Origin: Planctomycetaceae bacterium
GTDB taxonomy: Bacteria > Planctomycetota > Planctomycetia > Planctomycetales > Planctomycetaceae
Direction: 5' to 3'
Assembly: GCA_041398785.1 (NCBI GenBank)
Contig: JAWKUA010000008.1
Span: 122,001-186,000 of the forward strand
Length of the DNA stretch: 64,000 nucleotides
Shown here: piece by piece, positions 1 to 10,000 of the stretch
How positions within the stretch are numbered: position 1 is the first letter of the stretch
How the letters are laid out: each line of letters begins with the position of its first letter
Translations under genes and position numbers: made by a program
Notes under the pieces: model-generated
Databases searched by the model: none
What the model was told of the DNA's origin: nothing
What the model saw: only the letters and a program-made list of their open reading frames with translations

Positions 1-1
1 C

Positions 2-553
2 GGTTATCTGAAGGGTGAGCAACTGGCGTCGGCCTATGCGTCGGCGGATGCGTTCGTATATGCGTCCGAAACGGAGACGATGGGCAACGTGATTCTGGAA
101 GCGATGGCATCGGGTGCTCCCGTCGTGGCTCCGCGAGCCGGCGGTATTCCGAGTCTGGTCGATCACGAAGAAACGGGCCTTCTGTTCGAACCCGGCGACG
201 CGGATACGGCGGCCAGGCTGGCCGGGCGTCTGCTGGACGATTCCATTCTGCGTTCAATGATCAGCCGTTCGGCGAGAAACGCGGTCGAAGAAACCGGCTG
301 GCGGCAGTCGATCGATCAGGTCCGCGAATGTTACAGGCGAACGATCGCCAGCGCGCTGAGCAGGTCCGCTCCGCGCCTTCATCGCCGCAGTCGCATGGCG
401 GCCGTGGCGGTTCGAGGACTCGTGACGGCGTTTCGGGTTGTGTCGCCGCGTGGCGTGCTGCGCGATCGATTAACCATTCGCGAATCCGCGCGTGCGAAGT
501 CAGATGATTCCATTCCGGTGACTGCTCCGGAAGCCGTTTCCGTCTCCACTTAA
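2..553 (+). CDS. Glycosyltransferase family 4, C-terminal part (cut by window edge)
   Basis: The reading frame is open from base 2 and has no start in the window, so only the C-terminal ~183 residues are seen. The stretch GYLKGEQLASAYASADAFV, then SETETMGNVILEAMASG and PVVAPRAGGIPSLV, is the GT-B nucleotide-sugar half of group 1/family 4 glycosyltransferases, including the E-x7-E type acidic motif. It resembles the sulfoquinovosyltransferase/mannosyltransferase branch, but donor and acceptor cannot be told from this fragment. The enzyme would act at the cytoplasmic face of the membrane on a lipid or glycan. The C-terminal tail (about 60 residues, Arg/Ser rich) is not conserved-looking. The stop lies one base before the next ATG, so it is translationally coupled to the phosphatase that follows. 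Confidence 0.85.
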   Translation, partial: GYLKGEQLASAYASADAFVYASETETMGNVILEAMASGAPVVAPRAGGIPSLVDHEETGLLFEPGDADTAARLAGRLLDDSILRSMISRSARNAVEETGWRQSIDQVRECYRRTIASALSRSAPRLHRRSRMAAVAVRGLVTAFRVVSPRGVLRDRLTIRESARAKSDDSIPVTAPEAVSVST

Positions 554-554
554 C

Positions 555-1451
555 ATGGATATGAACATGGAAGTGATTCCAGGCCAGCCACCGCGTTCGG
601 TCCGCACGCTGTTCGTCAGCGACGTGCATCTCGGTTGCCGATTCGCTCAGACGGAACGATTCGTCGAGTATCTGGAAGCCGTTCATCCGGAACGCATCTA
701 TCTTCTCGGCGACATTCTTGACGGGTGGAAGCTGAAGGGATCGTTTCGGTGGAAGCCGATCTGCACGCGCGTGCTGAACCGCCTGATGGAACTGTCTCAC
801 GGCGGAACGGAACTCTATTACACACCGGGCAATCACGACGCGTTCATGCGTTGCCGGAATCTGCGGGATGCCGTGGCCGCCAGCGGGTTGCGGATTCACG
901 TGGCGGATGAGTTCATTTTTGTGACACGCGACGGCCGCAGGTTTCTGCTGACTCACGGCGACCAGTTCGATTCGGTAGAAATGAACTACCGCTGGCTGTC
1001 GGTGGCGACGACTTACATCTACGAACCGTTCTTGTATCTGAACTGGTGTACGAGCCGCATTGTGCGTCGTCCGGACCGCAGTCCGTATTCGCTGTGCGGA
1101 GTTGCCAAGGAGCGTGTGAAGCGGGCGGTGAAGTTCGTGAGCAGTTTCGAGTCGCGAGTGGCAAAGCGAGTTCGGGAGCGTCGCTGCGACGGCATCATCT
1201 GCGGCCACATCCACAGTCCGCAGATCGTGGAATCGGAAAAGCTGACATACATGAACACTGGCGACTGGGTGGAAAACTGCACCGCCATCGTAGAACTCCA
1301 CGACGGCACGCTGCAGCTGGAATCGAGTTACAAGAATCGCGAGACCCGGACGATGCGCGTGACGTGCGAGCCTGCCGTCGATGCGTTCTCATCCGATCCC
1401 GGCGACACGGAGGACGAAATCCGCGAACCCAGCCGCAGAGTTGTTGCCTGA
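555..1451 (+). CDS. Metallophosphoesterase, LpxH (UDP-2,3-diacylglucosamine diphosphatase)-like
   Basis: This 298-residue calcineurin-like phosphoesterase carries the metal motifs in order: SDVHLG near residue 23, GDILDGW near 53, GNHD near 96, and CGHIHSP near 216. This arrangement matches the LpxH/YbbF family, which removes UMP from UDP-2,3-diacylglucosamine in lipid A synthesis. Relatives of this length next to a glycosyltransferase are also found acting on other phospholipid or nucleotide substrates, so the substrate is inferred. Two further ATGs (561, 567) follow the first closely, so the exact start is uncertain by a few residues. It overlaps nothing but sits one base after the preceding glycosyltransferase stop, pointing to one envelope-related operon. 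Confidence 0.85.
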   Translation: MDMNMEVIPGQPPRSVRTLFVSDVHLGCRFAQTERFVEYLEAVHPERIYLLGDILDGWKLKGSFRWKPICTRVLNRLMELSHGGTELYYTPGNHDAFMRCRNLRDAVAASGLRIHVADEFIFVTRDGRRFLLTHGDQFDSVEMNYRWLSVATTYIYEPFLYLNWCTSRIVRRPDRSPYSLCGVAKERVKRAVKFVSSFESRVAKRVRERRCDGIICGHIHSPQIVESEKLTYMNTGDWVENCTAIVELHDGTLQLESSYKNRETRTMRVTCEPAVDAFSSDPGDTEDEIREPSRRVVA

Positions 1452-1637
1452 CAGGTTACCGAGTTCATCATCCGTGGCGGATTCCTGGCAGCACAGCGCC
1501 CCCTCAGGGTGTTGGTCACGGCGAGTTGTCGGCGTTGTAAGTCATCGTCACTCGAGAACCGGTCGGCAGACGATACTGAACTGTCGGGTGTTGGTGGTCC
1601 CATGCGACTTCATGCCAACCGTTTGGCAAATCGTAGT

Positions 1638-1734
1638 GTGGGACAAGCAGGCGGAATCATCAAAGCATTCAAAAACATGCCGCCCCATATCCGATCTCGG
1701 CGAACGAAGACACGGCCTGCCTGCTCCGTCCCAC
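1638..1734. repeat. Imperfect inverted repeat around a ~66 bp centre
   Basis: The left arm at 1638-1652 (GTGGGACAAGCAGGC) is nearly the reverse complement of 1719-1734 (GCCTGCTCCGTCCCAC). It lies in the otherwise empty 1452-1850 interval. It may be a REP-like or small non-autonomous element, or a large hairpin. No ORF or direct repeat supports a transposon. The rest of the interval shows nothing that I recognise. Confidence 0.4.
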
Positions 1735-1850
1735 CTGCGGTCGCGTAACGGATATCCGTGGGGCGGCGCGGGCACGGTTCGGGTTGATTGAGCTCAGCTT
1801 TCAGCGAACCTGAAGCTTTCCACAGACCGGATTGGAGTCCGGCTGCTCGT

Positions 1851-2501
1851 ATGTTCGATGTGTTATCGGGCCACGACCTGCCGCTGCCGGTGGCGTCACA
1901 CGCTTCGCTCGTCGCATGGCAAGACCCGTCAGCGGGTCTGGTGTTGCTTGACCTTAACAGCAATCAGAAGGTTGTCACACTGCCAGTCACTGACAACGTG
2001 GAGGCGCTCGATTTTTCGCGTGACGGCCGATATCTGGCAGTCGGAAGCGTCGAATCTGTCATCTACGACCTGTCAGCGAACGCTCAAAACGTCGTTCTGG
2101 ATGGCATCGGAAGGCCAGCCAACTGTCTCGCGTTTCCCCCGGACTCATCCGGCGTGGCAGCCGGTATGCAGGGCCGCACGATTCACCTTTCGAAACTGGC
2201 CCGAGATGGAAATTCGCAGAATGCCGTTCACAGTCGAGTGCTGCACTGCCATGCGGGAATCGTCCGTGCTGTGTTGTATTCTGCCGACGGCGAAACATTG
2301 TTTTCAGCAGCCTCCGATCGCACGATCCGCGTCTGGGACGTTGCGACCGGACAACAGCGAGCCGTTCTGAAAGGCCACACCAACAACGTCGACTCGCTGG
2401 CGTTGTCGCCCGACGGCCGCACACTGGCTTCGGCGGGATCTGACAACACCGTCAGGATCTGGCGAACGGCTTCGGAGCGCGACGTTCGCGATTTTCCGTA
2501 G
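1851..2501 (+). CDS. Short WD40-repeat protein
   Basis: This is a 216-residue protein from the ATG; an upstream in-frame TTG at 1788 would add 21 residues. Several WD40 blades are visible: VEALDFSRDGRYLAVGS, VRAVLYSADGETLFSAASDRTIRVWDVATG, and VDSLALSPDGRTLASAGSDNTVRIW at the C-terminus. Typical beta-propellers need seven blades; only about four to five fit here, and there is no signal peptide, kinase or sigma-factor domain. It may therefore be the surviving C-terminal part of a larger WD40 protein, with the 399 bases upstream being decayed. No strong ribosome-binding site precedes the ATG. Function unknown; WD40 proteins serve as interaction scaffolds. Confidence 0.6.
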   Translation: MFDVLSGHDLPLPVASHASLVAWQDPSAGLVLLDLNSNQKVVTLPVTDNVEALDFSRDGRYLAVGSVESVIYDLSANAQNVVLDGIGRPANCLAFPPDSSGVAAGMQGRTIHLSKLARDGNSQNAVHSRVLHCHAGIVRAVLYSADGETLFSAASDRTIRVWDVATGQQRAVLKGHTNNVDSLALSPDGRTLASAGSDNTVRIWRTASERDVRDFP

Positions 2502-2806
2502 CCGACTGACTGGTTTGACGGCACCTGTGCGTCACGGCTGCGTTGGCATTTTCCGTCACCTCCTGATTCGCACGATCGCTGTGCCAAGGTGCCGGTTGTT
2601 CCATCCCGGCGAGCTGATTTTCCATCGCAGCCCTGCACACCTGGCAGGGTTGCGCCGGAGCGGTGTAGCTTGGTTCCCTGTTTCGGCAGACCTTTCTCTG
2701 CCGGCGGAGCAGGCGTTTGAAAGCGCTGTTCACGTCGCCGGATTCGCGGTAGACTCGAAAGACTCTGCCACCGCCTTCCCGCCTCAACCCGCATCGGGAA
2801 CCTGCC
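2502..2806. other. Intergenic stretch without a recognised feature
   Basis: These 305 bases lie between the short WD40 gene and the DUF1501 gene. Reading frames on both strands look like chance frames with no family resemblance. The promoter of the DUF1501 gene should lie here, but I see no convincing -35/-10 pair. Confidence 0.5.
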
Positions 2807-4162
2807 ATGCTGTCAATCCTTGCCCGACCTGACGCCGGCCAGCGTCTGTGTAACGGAATCTCACGTCGCGACGCGTTGCGGATCGGTTCGCTGGGAAGCG
2901 TGGGACTGACTCTGCCGCAACTGTTGCGCGCAGAGGAATCGAAACCAGCGTCCGCGGGCAAACGGCACAAGTCGGTCATCATGATTTACCTGTGCGGAGG
3001 CCCGCCGCATCAGGACATGTACGACATCAAAGTCGACGCGCCAAAGGAAATTCGCGGCGAGTTCCAGCCGATCGCGACGAATGTACCGGGCATTGAAATC
3101 TGTGAGCTGCTGCCGGGGCTGGCTCGCAATATGGACAAGCTGGTGCCCATCCGGTCGATGGTCGGAGCGAAGGATGCTCACGCTTCGTACCAGTGCATGA
3201 CGGGCTATCACCAGCAGAACGAAGCGGCCGGGGGCTGGCCTCATTTCGGTTCCGTGGTCAGCCATTTTCAGGGGCCGGTCAATCCCGGAACACCGCCGTT
3301 TGTCAGCCTGTGTTATCGCACAAAGCATACTCCCTATAACGAACCGGGAGCCGGCTTTCTGGGACTCGGTCAATCCGCGTTCGCGCCGAAGGGGCCTGGC
3401 CGCGACGACCTGGTTCTGCAGGGAATCACGCCGGAACGCCTCTCGAACCGTCATCAACTGCTGACATCGATCGATCGTTTTCGACGGGAAACCGACGCCA
3501 GCGGCCGGATGGACGGCATGGACGTGTTCACCGAACAAGCGATGAACATTCTAACGTCGCCGGAATTGTTCAATGCGCTGGACGTCACCAAAGAGTCGCA
3601 GGAAACTCGCGACCGCTATGGCGTGCAGGACGAAACCAAACCGCGAGGCGACGCCGCTCCGCTGTGTCCTCAGAACTTCCTGGTGGCTCGCCGGCTGGTG
3701 GAAGCCGGCGCGCGAGTCGTCCCGGTGAATCACAGCTTCTGGGACTGGCACGGCAACAACTTCAAGACCGCTCGCCACGAACTGCCGATCTTCGACCAGG
3801 GCGTTTCGGCACTTGTTGAAGACCTGCACGAACGAGGGCTCGACAAAGACGTCACGGTCGTGATCTGGGGCGAATTCGGCCGGACTCCCAAGATCAACAA
3901 CGACGCCGGACGCGACCACTGGCCAAACGTCTGCTGCGCACTGCTGGCCGGCGGCGGAATGCAAACCGGCCAGGTGATCGGTGCCACCGACCGTCTGGGC
4001 GGAGAAGCCGCCGAGCGTCCGGTGACGTTTCAGGAAGTGTTCGCCACGATCTACCACAACCTTGGCATCAACCTGGATTCCGAACGCCTGTTCGACTTCC
4101 GCGGCGTGCCACGTTCGTTCGTGGAACCCGGTGTGAAGCCGATTGCGGAACTGGTTGGGTAG
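2807..4162 (+). CDS. DUF1501 family protein with Tat-type signal
   Basis: This 451-residue member of the DUF1501 family is one of the paralogous exported proteins typical of Planctomycetes. The N-terminus has a twin-arginine motif (SRRDALRIGSLGSVGLTLPQLL, residues ~20-41) followed by an Ala-containing cleavage region. The body shows family blocks: FLCGGPPHQD-like IYLCGGPPHQDMYDIK, MVGAKDAHASYQCMTGY, and VIWGEFGRTPKIN near the C-terminus, a phosphatase/sulfatase-like fold element. Such proteins are usually encoded beside a DUF1549/DUF1553 cytochrome-like partner; no partner is present here. A GGGAA ribosome-binding site precedes the ATG by six bases. The biochemical role of the family is not established. 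Confidence 0.9.
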   Translation: MLSILARPDAGQRLCNGISRRDALRIGSLGSVGLTLPQLLRAEESKPASAGKRHKSVIMIYLCGGPPHQDMYDIKVDAPKEIRGEFQPIATNVPGIEICELLPGLARNMDKLVPIRSMVGAKDAHASYQCMTGYHQQNEAAGGWPHFGSVVSHFQGPVNPGTPPFVSLCYRTKHTPYNEPGAGFLGLGQSAFAPKGPGRDDLVLQGITPERLSNRHQLLTSIDRFRRETDASGRMDGMDVFTEQAMNILTSPELFNALDVTKESQETRDRYGVQDETKPRGDAAPLCPQNFLVARRLVEAGARVVPVNHSFWDWHGNNFKTARHELPIFDQGVSALVEDLHERGLDKDVTVVIWGEFGRTPKINNDAGRDHWPNVCCALLAGGGMQTGQVIGATDRLGGEAAERPVTFQEVFATIYHNLGINLDSERLFDFRGVPRSFVEPGVKPIAELVG

Positions 4163-4209
4163 CAGCGCGCCGCCAACGCGACCTACTGCCGGTTTTCCAG
4201 CAGATACCG

Positions 4210-4427
4210 CAGATGAAACCGGCGGATGCCAGCGCCTCCGCGGCGTTGTCCAGGTCCGACCGCCGCAGCAGGACATCGACGTCGCGAGTGAACCTCACCG
4301 CCGCCCTGTCGAGTCGTCCGACCCATTCCACAACCGCGTTTTCGCCCGGTATGGCGTATGCGACCCCGCCGGCTTCCAAAGCCGCGACGGCTCGTTTCAG
4401 CCGCTACTGTACTTCTTCGATCGCCAT
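4210..4427 (-). pseudogene. Nucleotidyltransferase-like remnant (stop codon and truncation)
   Basis: Read on the minus strand from an ATG at 4427, the frame gives MAIEEVQ, then a TAG at 4404-4406, then RLKRAVAALEAGGVAYAIPG, ENAVVEWVGRLDRAAVR and TRDVDVLLRRSDLDNAAEA, ending near GFI. This is the N-terminal part of small MNT/antitoxin-type nucleotidyltransferase proteins, with the hallmark TxDVDxL (metal-binding Asp pair) and a G[GE]NAV block in which the usual GGNAV glycine has become Glu. After about 70 residues the similarity ends and the frame runs into the DUF1501 3' end. The internal stop, the lost glycine and the missing C-terminal half point to a dead gene. Confidence 0.65.
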
Positions 4428-4655
4428 CGCGACTCGGCTCCAGCCTGAGGTCTGTTGCGAACCTGCCGGCATCGTCAACCTGTTTGAAAAATGAATCCGG
4501 TGTGTGCGACGAACAGGACAGCCAGTGTATCACGGCGCAGCGGCATTGATTTACTTATCCGCTGCCGTGAGAATTGGCCGATTGCGGTTATTGGGAACCT
4601 GCGGCGCGCGTCACGCCGATGTTCCGTCCAGCGTAAGAGGGCCCGGACAAAGCGC

Positions 4656-6830
4656 ATGTCTGACGACAAGTTTACAGGCCGAAAACTGGATGACCGCTAC
4701 CACCTGGCGCGGCGGCTGGATGCCGGTTCGTTCGGTGCCGTCTACGAAGCCGTCGACCTGAAATTCGACAGCACCGTCGCCGTCAAAATTCTGTTCGAAC
4801 AGAACCTGGAATCCGCGTCGTCGTTCCGCAAGGAAGCCCGCCTGGCTCGCCAGTTCAAGCATTCCAACGTTGTCACTGTGTTCGACTACGGCTCTGACAA
4901 AAAGCTGGATGTCGGCTACATCGTGATGGAGTTCCTGAAGGGGCACCGGCTGGATCAGTTGATCGTGCCGGAATCACCGATTTCGGACCGCATGATCGCG
5001 AAGTTCACGGACGAAATCGGATCGGCTCTGCAGTCGGCGCACGAACGGCAGCTTGTGCATCGCGACCTGAAGCCCCGCAACGTCATGCTGGTCGACGAAG
5101 GCACGTCGCATGAACGCTTTGTGCTGCTGGACCTGGGACTTGCCAGCCAGACAGATTCCACAGCGACTTTGCGAAATCAAACGCTGGACGGTGCCATGAC
5201 GCCGCACTACGCGTCGCCGGAGCAGTTCAATCAGGGCACGGTCGATTTTCATTCCGACATTTATTCCTTCGGCACGGTGCTGTACGAGCTGATCACGGGA
5301 AAGATCCCGTTTCCACGCGAGCAATTGCTGGGAATGATGATGGCGATCTGTAACGACCCGCCGCCTCCGTTCTCTCAGTTCGCTCCCGACCGCCAGGTTC
5401 CTCCGGAACTGGAAGCCGTTGTGATGCAGTGTCTGGAAAAACGGGCGGAAAACCGGCCGTCGTCGATGCAGGAAGTTCGCGATCGCGTGCTGGCGTCGAT
5501 GGGTTTTGCGACCGGCTTCTACGATTTTCCGGGCCGGGACACGTCGCAGTCCGGCAGCAGTTCGACGCTGACTCCCGCGCATCACGCGGACGTCGACCAA
5601 CCGTTTGATTCGAAGGAGACCGTCGCGCCGCCGCGCCCGGGTTCCGGAAGCGACATCAGCCGGACGGCGCTGCCGGGATACCCCGCCGAATCGCGCGCAA
5701 CCGGAACCCTGTTGCCCGGCGAACCACCGACAACCGACGTCGCCGGAACGCTCGAGCCGCCCGGTACCGGTGGATTTTCGACCGGCGACACAGCGCCCCC
5801 GGGCAGCCGCCGGGCGTCCGGCTGGGCAAGACCGCACGCTCGCCGCGAGACCGCGTCCAAAGGCAGGACCTGGCTGTTGCTGACTCTGCTGCTGGTGCCG
5901 GCTGCGGTTGTCGCGGCGATGCTGTACGTCCCCGGCAAGAAAGAAGCGACGACTCCACCGCGACCTTCGACCGTGCAGTGGGAGCCTCCCGCCGGTTTCG
6001 CACCGGTCGAGGGAGCGGAATTCGTGACCAGCGCCGAAAATGGTGTCTCATATCCCGATTGGATTGAGCGTGATCTTGGCGGCGATCTGCGCGTGCGGTT
6101 TCGGTTGATCCTGACTTCGCCGGATCTGGGTCGCGAATGGAAGATGCCGCCGTTCTATATCATGGAAACGAAAGTCTGGAACGAACTCTTCAACAGGTTC
6201 TGGGACGAAGCCGGGAATCAGACGTTTTCCGGAGCCGATCAGGACCGATGGCGAAACGGCGGCCAGGCAAATGGTGACGACGTACCAGCCGCCGGGCATC
6301 CGCGAAACCCGGTCTTTCGAGTCCACGCGATGCAGGCCTACGAATTCGGCGTCTGGCTCGGTGGTGAAAAAACGTGCCACCTGCCAAACCGTGACCAATG
6401 GAAGCTGGCCGCCGGACTGCCGCAATGGGAGGCGATGTCCGCCGAAGACCAGACCCGATGGCCCGAAGGACCGTACCACGGACCGTGGCAGCCGGATTCC
6501 TCCGACATCGCCGTCAACCGATACAGCACGGGACCGATTCCGGTGATGAGTTCGAAGGCGGATGTCAGCGTGACAGCGTGTCACGACATGGCGGGAAATG
6601 GCCTGGAACTGACGGAAAACATCCTTGGCGGCGGCATCGTCGGTCCCGAAGTTGTTGTGCCGGGCGGCATTGATGTTGACCAGCGAGTCGAACTGCAGGG
6701 TCGGTCTTATCAGTCGACCACGGGCCCGCTGCAATGGTCTGATCTGAAGACCACGGGACTGCCGCAGACAACCGGCTACGTTGACTTTGACCCCATGGTT
6801 GGCTTCCGCGTCGTGCTGGAAACGAACTGA
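4656..6830 (+). CDS. Ser/Thr protein kinase with transmembrane segment and FGE-sulfatase-like C-terminal domain
   Basis: This is a 724-residue PknB-type kinase. The N-terminal catalytic domain (residues ~14-285) has the glycine loop (LDAGSFGAVY), the VAVKIL lysine, HRDLKPRN catalytic loop, DLG in place of DFG, and SPE for APE. A Pro/Thr/Gly-rich linker follows, then one hydrophobic segment (TWLLLTLLLVPAAVVAAMLY, near residue 404). The outer part (~485-724) resembles the formylglycine-generating enzyme/SUMF1 fold (YIMETKVWNELFNRFW, LPNRDQWKLAAG, CHDMAGNGLELTEN), but I see no paired catalytic cysteines, so a binding rather than enzymatic role is more likely. An in-frame ATG at 4491 exists; I chose 4656 because the kinase domain begins at once and the upstream residues look non-coding. 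Confidence 0.9.
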   Translation: MSDDKFTGRKLDDRYHLARRLDAGSFGAVYEAVDLKFDSTVAVKILFEQNLESASSFRKEARLARQFKHSNVVTVFDYGSDKKLDVGYIVMEFLKGHRLDQLIVPESPISDRMIAKFTDEIGSALQSAHERQLVHRDLKPRNVMLVDEGTSHERFVLLDLGLASQTDSTATLRNQTLDGAMTPHYASPEQFNQGTVDFHSDIYSFGTVLYELITGKIPFPREQLLGMMMAICNDPPPPFSQFAPDRQVPPELEAVVMQCLEKRAENRPSSMQEVRDRVLASMGFATGFYDFPGRDTSQSGSSSTLTPAHHADVDQPFDSKETVAPPRPGSGSDISRTALPGYPAESRATGTLLPGEPPTTDVAGTLEPPGTGGFSTGDTAPPGSRRASGWARPHARRETASKGRTWLLLTLLLVPAAVVAAMLYVPGKKEATTPPRPSTVQWEPPAGFAPVEGAEFVTSAENGVSYPDWIERDLGGDLRVRFRLILTSPDLGREWKMPPFYIMETKVWNELFNRFWDEAGNQTFSGADQDRWRNGGQANGDDVPAAGHPRNPVFRVHAMQAYEFGVWLGGEKTCHLPNRDQWKLAAGLPQWEAMSAEDQTRWPEGPYHGPWQPDSSDIAVNRYSTGPIPVMSSKADVSVTACHDMAGNGLELTENILGGGIVGPEVVVPGGIDVDQRVELQGRSYQSTTGPLQWSDLKTTGLPQTTGYVDFDPMVGFRVVLETN

Positions 6831-7018
6831 TTGCTCGCGCGGAGCGCCGATTTTGAATCAGCACGAAACTCCGGCAGCGATCCCTCGAAAATGGCTTTCC
6901 TGAGCTGTGACCGATCGGAGTCGATAAGATGCCGGAAAATTCGAGGCGAAGGTTCTGGCGAAACCGAACCTGGTTTCGCCCTGATCGCAAACTCCGCCAG
7001 CGAAACGGACGGTGAACC

Positions 7019-10000
7019 ATGAATTCTTCCGATCGGCTTCGTCACGATACCACGCGCTGGTTGTCCTGGTGGCAGGCGGCCACGGTTGCCGTGTTGCTTT
7101 TCTGGTCAACCGCCGGCGTTGCTCAGCCGCCGGATCCGGCACCGACTCCCGTGTTGCGGCACGATCCCGGCGGACCCGACAGTTTCGTGAAGGCACTGCA
7201 GTTCGCTCCTGACGGGAAGACTCTGTACGTCGCGGGGTGGAATAAGGTTGTGCAGGTTTACAAAGCCGGCGACCTTCCGGAATTTCACTACGAACCCAGG
7301 CTTAACTACCGCGTGCCGGTCGGGCCGGGACGATTCGGAATGATTGAGGCCATGGCGCTGTCGGACGACGGCCGATATCTGGCCGTGGCCGGACCGGGCT
7401 GGGCGAAAAGCATGGATGCGCTGATGAAGGTCGGCTACGTCTGGCCGCGCGGGGCTGCCGATGAGGCCATCTGGAATGACGTCGGCACGATCTACGTCTA
7501 CGACACGAACTCCCGCGAATGCCGAGTCCTGCGAGGACACCGCGGCGATATCCGACAGCTTGAATTTCCCGCTGGCGGCGGTGAGCAGAATCAGGCTCCG
7601 CGGCTGGTGTCGGTCGGTTTTGAATACGAAGGCGAAACGATCAATCAGTCCGTGCGCGCGTGGTCGATCGACGACGGCACCCCCATCGGCCAGCCGCTGA
7701 TGCTTCCCAACAGCAATCTGCCGCCGCGCATTCGTGCCTGGAGCGATCAACAGAACTCGCTGCATGTCGCGGTCAGCATCTCGCAGATCACAAGCTCCGG
7801 CGCCACGTCGGAGCTGAAGCTCTGGAGCCCCTCGCGGAATGCCGTCGCCACGTCGCTTCCCGTCAGTCCGGGTGTGTTCGCGATTGAGCTTTCCGGAAGC
7901 GGCGGTTCCCGGCGTCTGTTCGCCGGACACACAGGCGGCGCGTCGGCATACAACGTCAGCGACACCGGCCGAAACGCACGTCAGGCTATCAGCGGTCTCT
8001 CCGCCGGAGCGACTCCGTTCGCCGCCGCGGAGATCCCGTCTGCGAATTCAAACACGGCGTCACGGGTCGCGTTCATATCCATTCAGGGAACCGACGGCGG
8101 CGACCTGGAGTACTGGCTGAACATCGCTGACGGCGGTCGCTCGCGGCCTGTTGGCCGACTGTGGACAAACACGAAGGAGCGGGGAGAAACCAGTACCCGG
8201 CTGCGCGAACCGGCGCTGGTGGTGTCGGCCGACGGTCAATTGCTGGCCGCAGCAGGATTTCAGGGCAACGATGTTCGGGTCTATAAACTGGCCGACCTTC
8301 CCAGCGCCGGAGTTCGCGGCGAAATCGCGCCTTCGCAGATTCTGGCGTCGGAAAATGCCGTCCCCTCGCATGCGGCGTTCGCCAGACGAGACAACGCCAC
8401 CGGCATCGCCATCGGTTTCGGAAATGCGTCTCAAACGGCACCGGTGCTTTCGAATGGTCGACCCTTTCCTTCCGGCACGCTGATTCTGGATCCCGGCACC
8501 GGCACGCTGGCCGACAACGCGACGGGATGGACGCCCGACGTCGCGTCTCCGGGACGATTGACGGGGCGGTTGTCGACAGATCGAAGCACCGTGATTGTCA
8601 GCGGCGCGTCGGCATCGTTGGCGTTGACGATTCAGGTGCCGCAGGCATTTCGGCCGCCGGATGTGCTGGCGGAAGTGACGGCTTATGTGCTGTGCCCGGC
8701 GGTCGGGAAAAATCCACCGCTGGCGATCGTGGCGACACACATTCAAGGCGAACCGTTCCTGAACGTATTCCGCGCCGATACCGGTGACTTCCTGCGCGAA
8801 CTGACCGGACACGTTCGGCGGATTTCAAACCTGTCGCTGTCCGCCGACGGAAATCTGCTGCTTTCGTCGTCACTGGATGGCACGGTGCGAGGCTGGCTGC
8901 TGGAAGATCTTGTGGACACGACGATCGGTCATGTCGGCTTGCTCAACGGTCTGCAGGTCGCTGCGCGCGACGGGAGGTTGATCGCCGAGAAGGTGCAGCC
9001 GAATACTCCTGCCGCGACCTCCGGCATCCGCGAAAACGACGTCATAGCGGGACTCGTACACGACGGCGAAGTCGTGACGTTTGAGAATCCTTCGCAGTTT
9101 TATCTGCACATGTCTCGCACGCCGCCCGGTCCGCAGGCAACCGTTGTCGTACGGCTGACGCGAGGCGGCAGGAACACGGACGTCACCGTTCCCGTCGGTC
9201 AGGGAGCCGACATTCGCGAACCGCTGTTTTCCATTCTGGTGCAGAATGTCCCCGGCCAAAACGTTGCCGGCGCGAATGCCAACGCGGCCTGGAACTGGCT
9301 GGTCTGGAGTCCGCTCGGCCAGTTTGATCTCAGCGGTCCCGAGCTGGAACAGAGGCTCGGCTGGCATCTGAACACGGGCGACGACGGTGCACCGGTCACA
9401 TATTCTTCCATCGATCAGTATCGCGACCGGTTCTGGCACGAAGGACTGCTGGGTCGGCTGCTGACGGGAGATCACCTGGCACTTCGGCCGGCTGCTCCGC
9501 CGCCGATTCTGGTCTCGCTGCTCAGCGACGACGGACAGGTGGCGACTCCGGACTACGACAACGATCTGGTCGTTCGACAGGCAGGCGGTTCGCTGCTGCT
9601 GGAGTTTCCGGACGACGCCGGCCGAATGGTGCGAAGCGCCGAATGGCAGATTTCGGACGGCGAAGGCGGCAACTTTGCTCCTGTTCGCGGCGACCTCTGG
9701 GAAGCTCGACTCAACGCCGCTCAGGTTAACCGGGGCCAGCGATTCCTCAATATCCGCCTGCTGACCGCCGATCAGCCGCCGCGGGAAGTCAGCCGACGGT
9801 TTGGTCTGCGGTATCAGCCGGCGGCTCCCGAATTGAAGCTGGTGTCGCCGGACAACAACATCGGCACCGTCGCGGACGCTGTCCTGCCGCTTCACGCGAC
9901 AGCCGCGTTCGCAACGCCCGGACGCGTCGTGCTGACTCACGGATTCGACGACAACCAGTCCGTCGAAACAACCACCGACTTCGAAACCTCCGGCGACCTC

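Noticed and set aside
9430..9446. TGGCACG followed by a GC near the -12 distance
   Set aside because: Spacing is eleven instead of ten bases and it lies inside the WD40 coding region.
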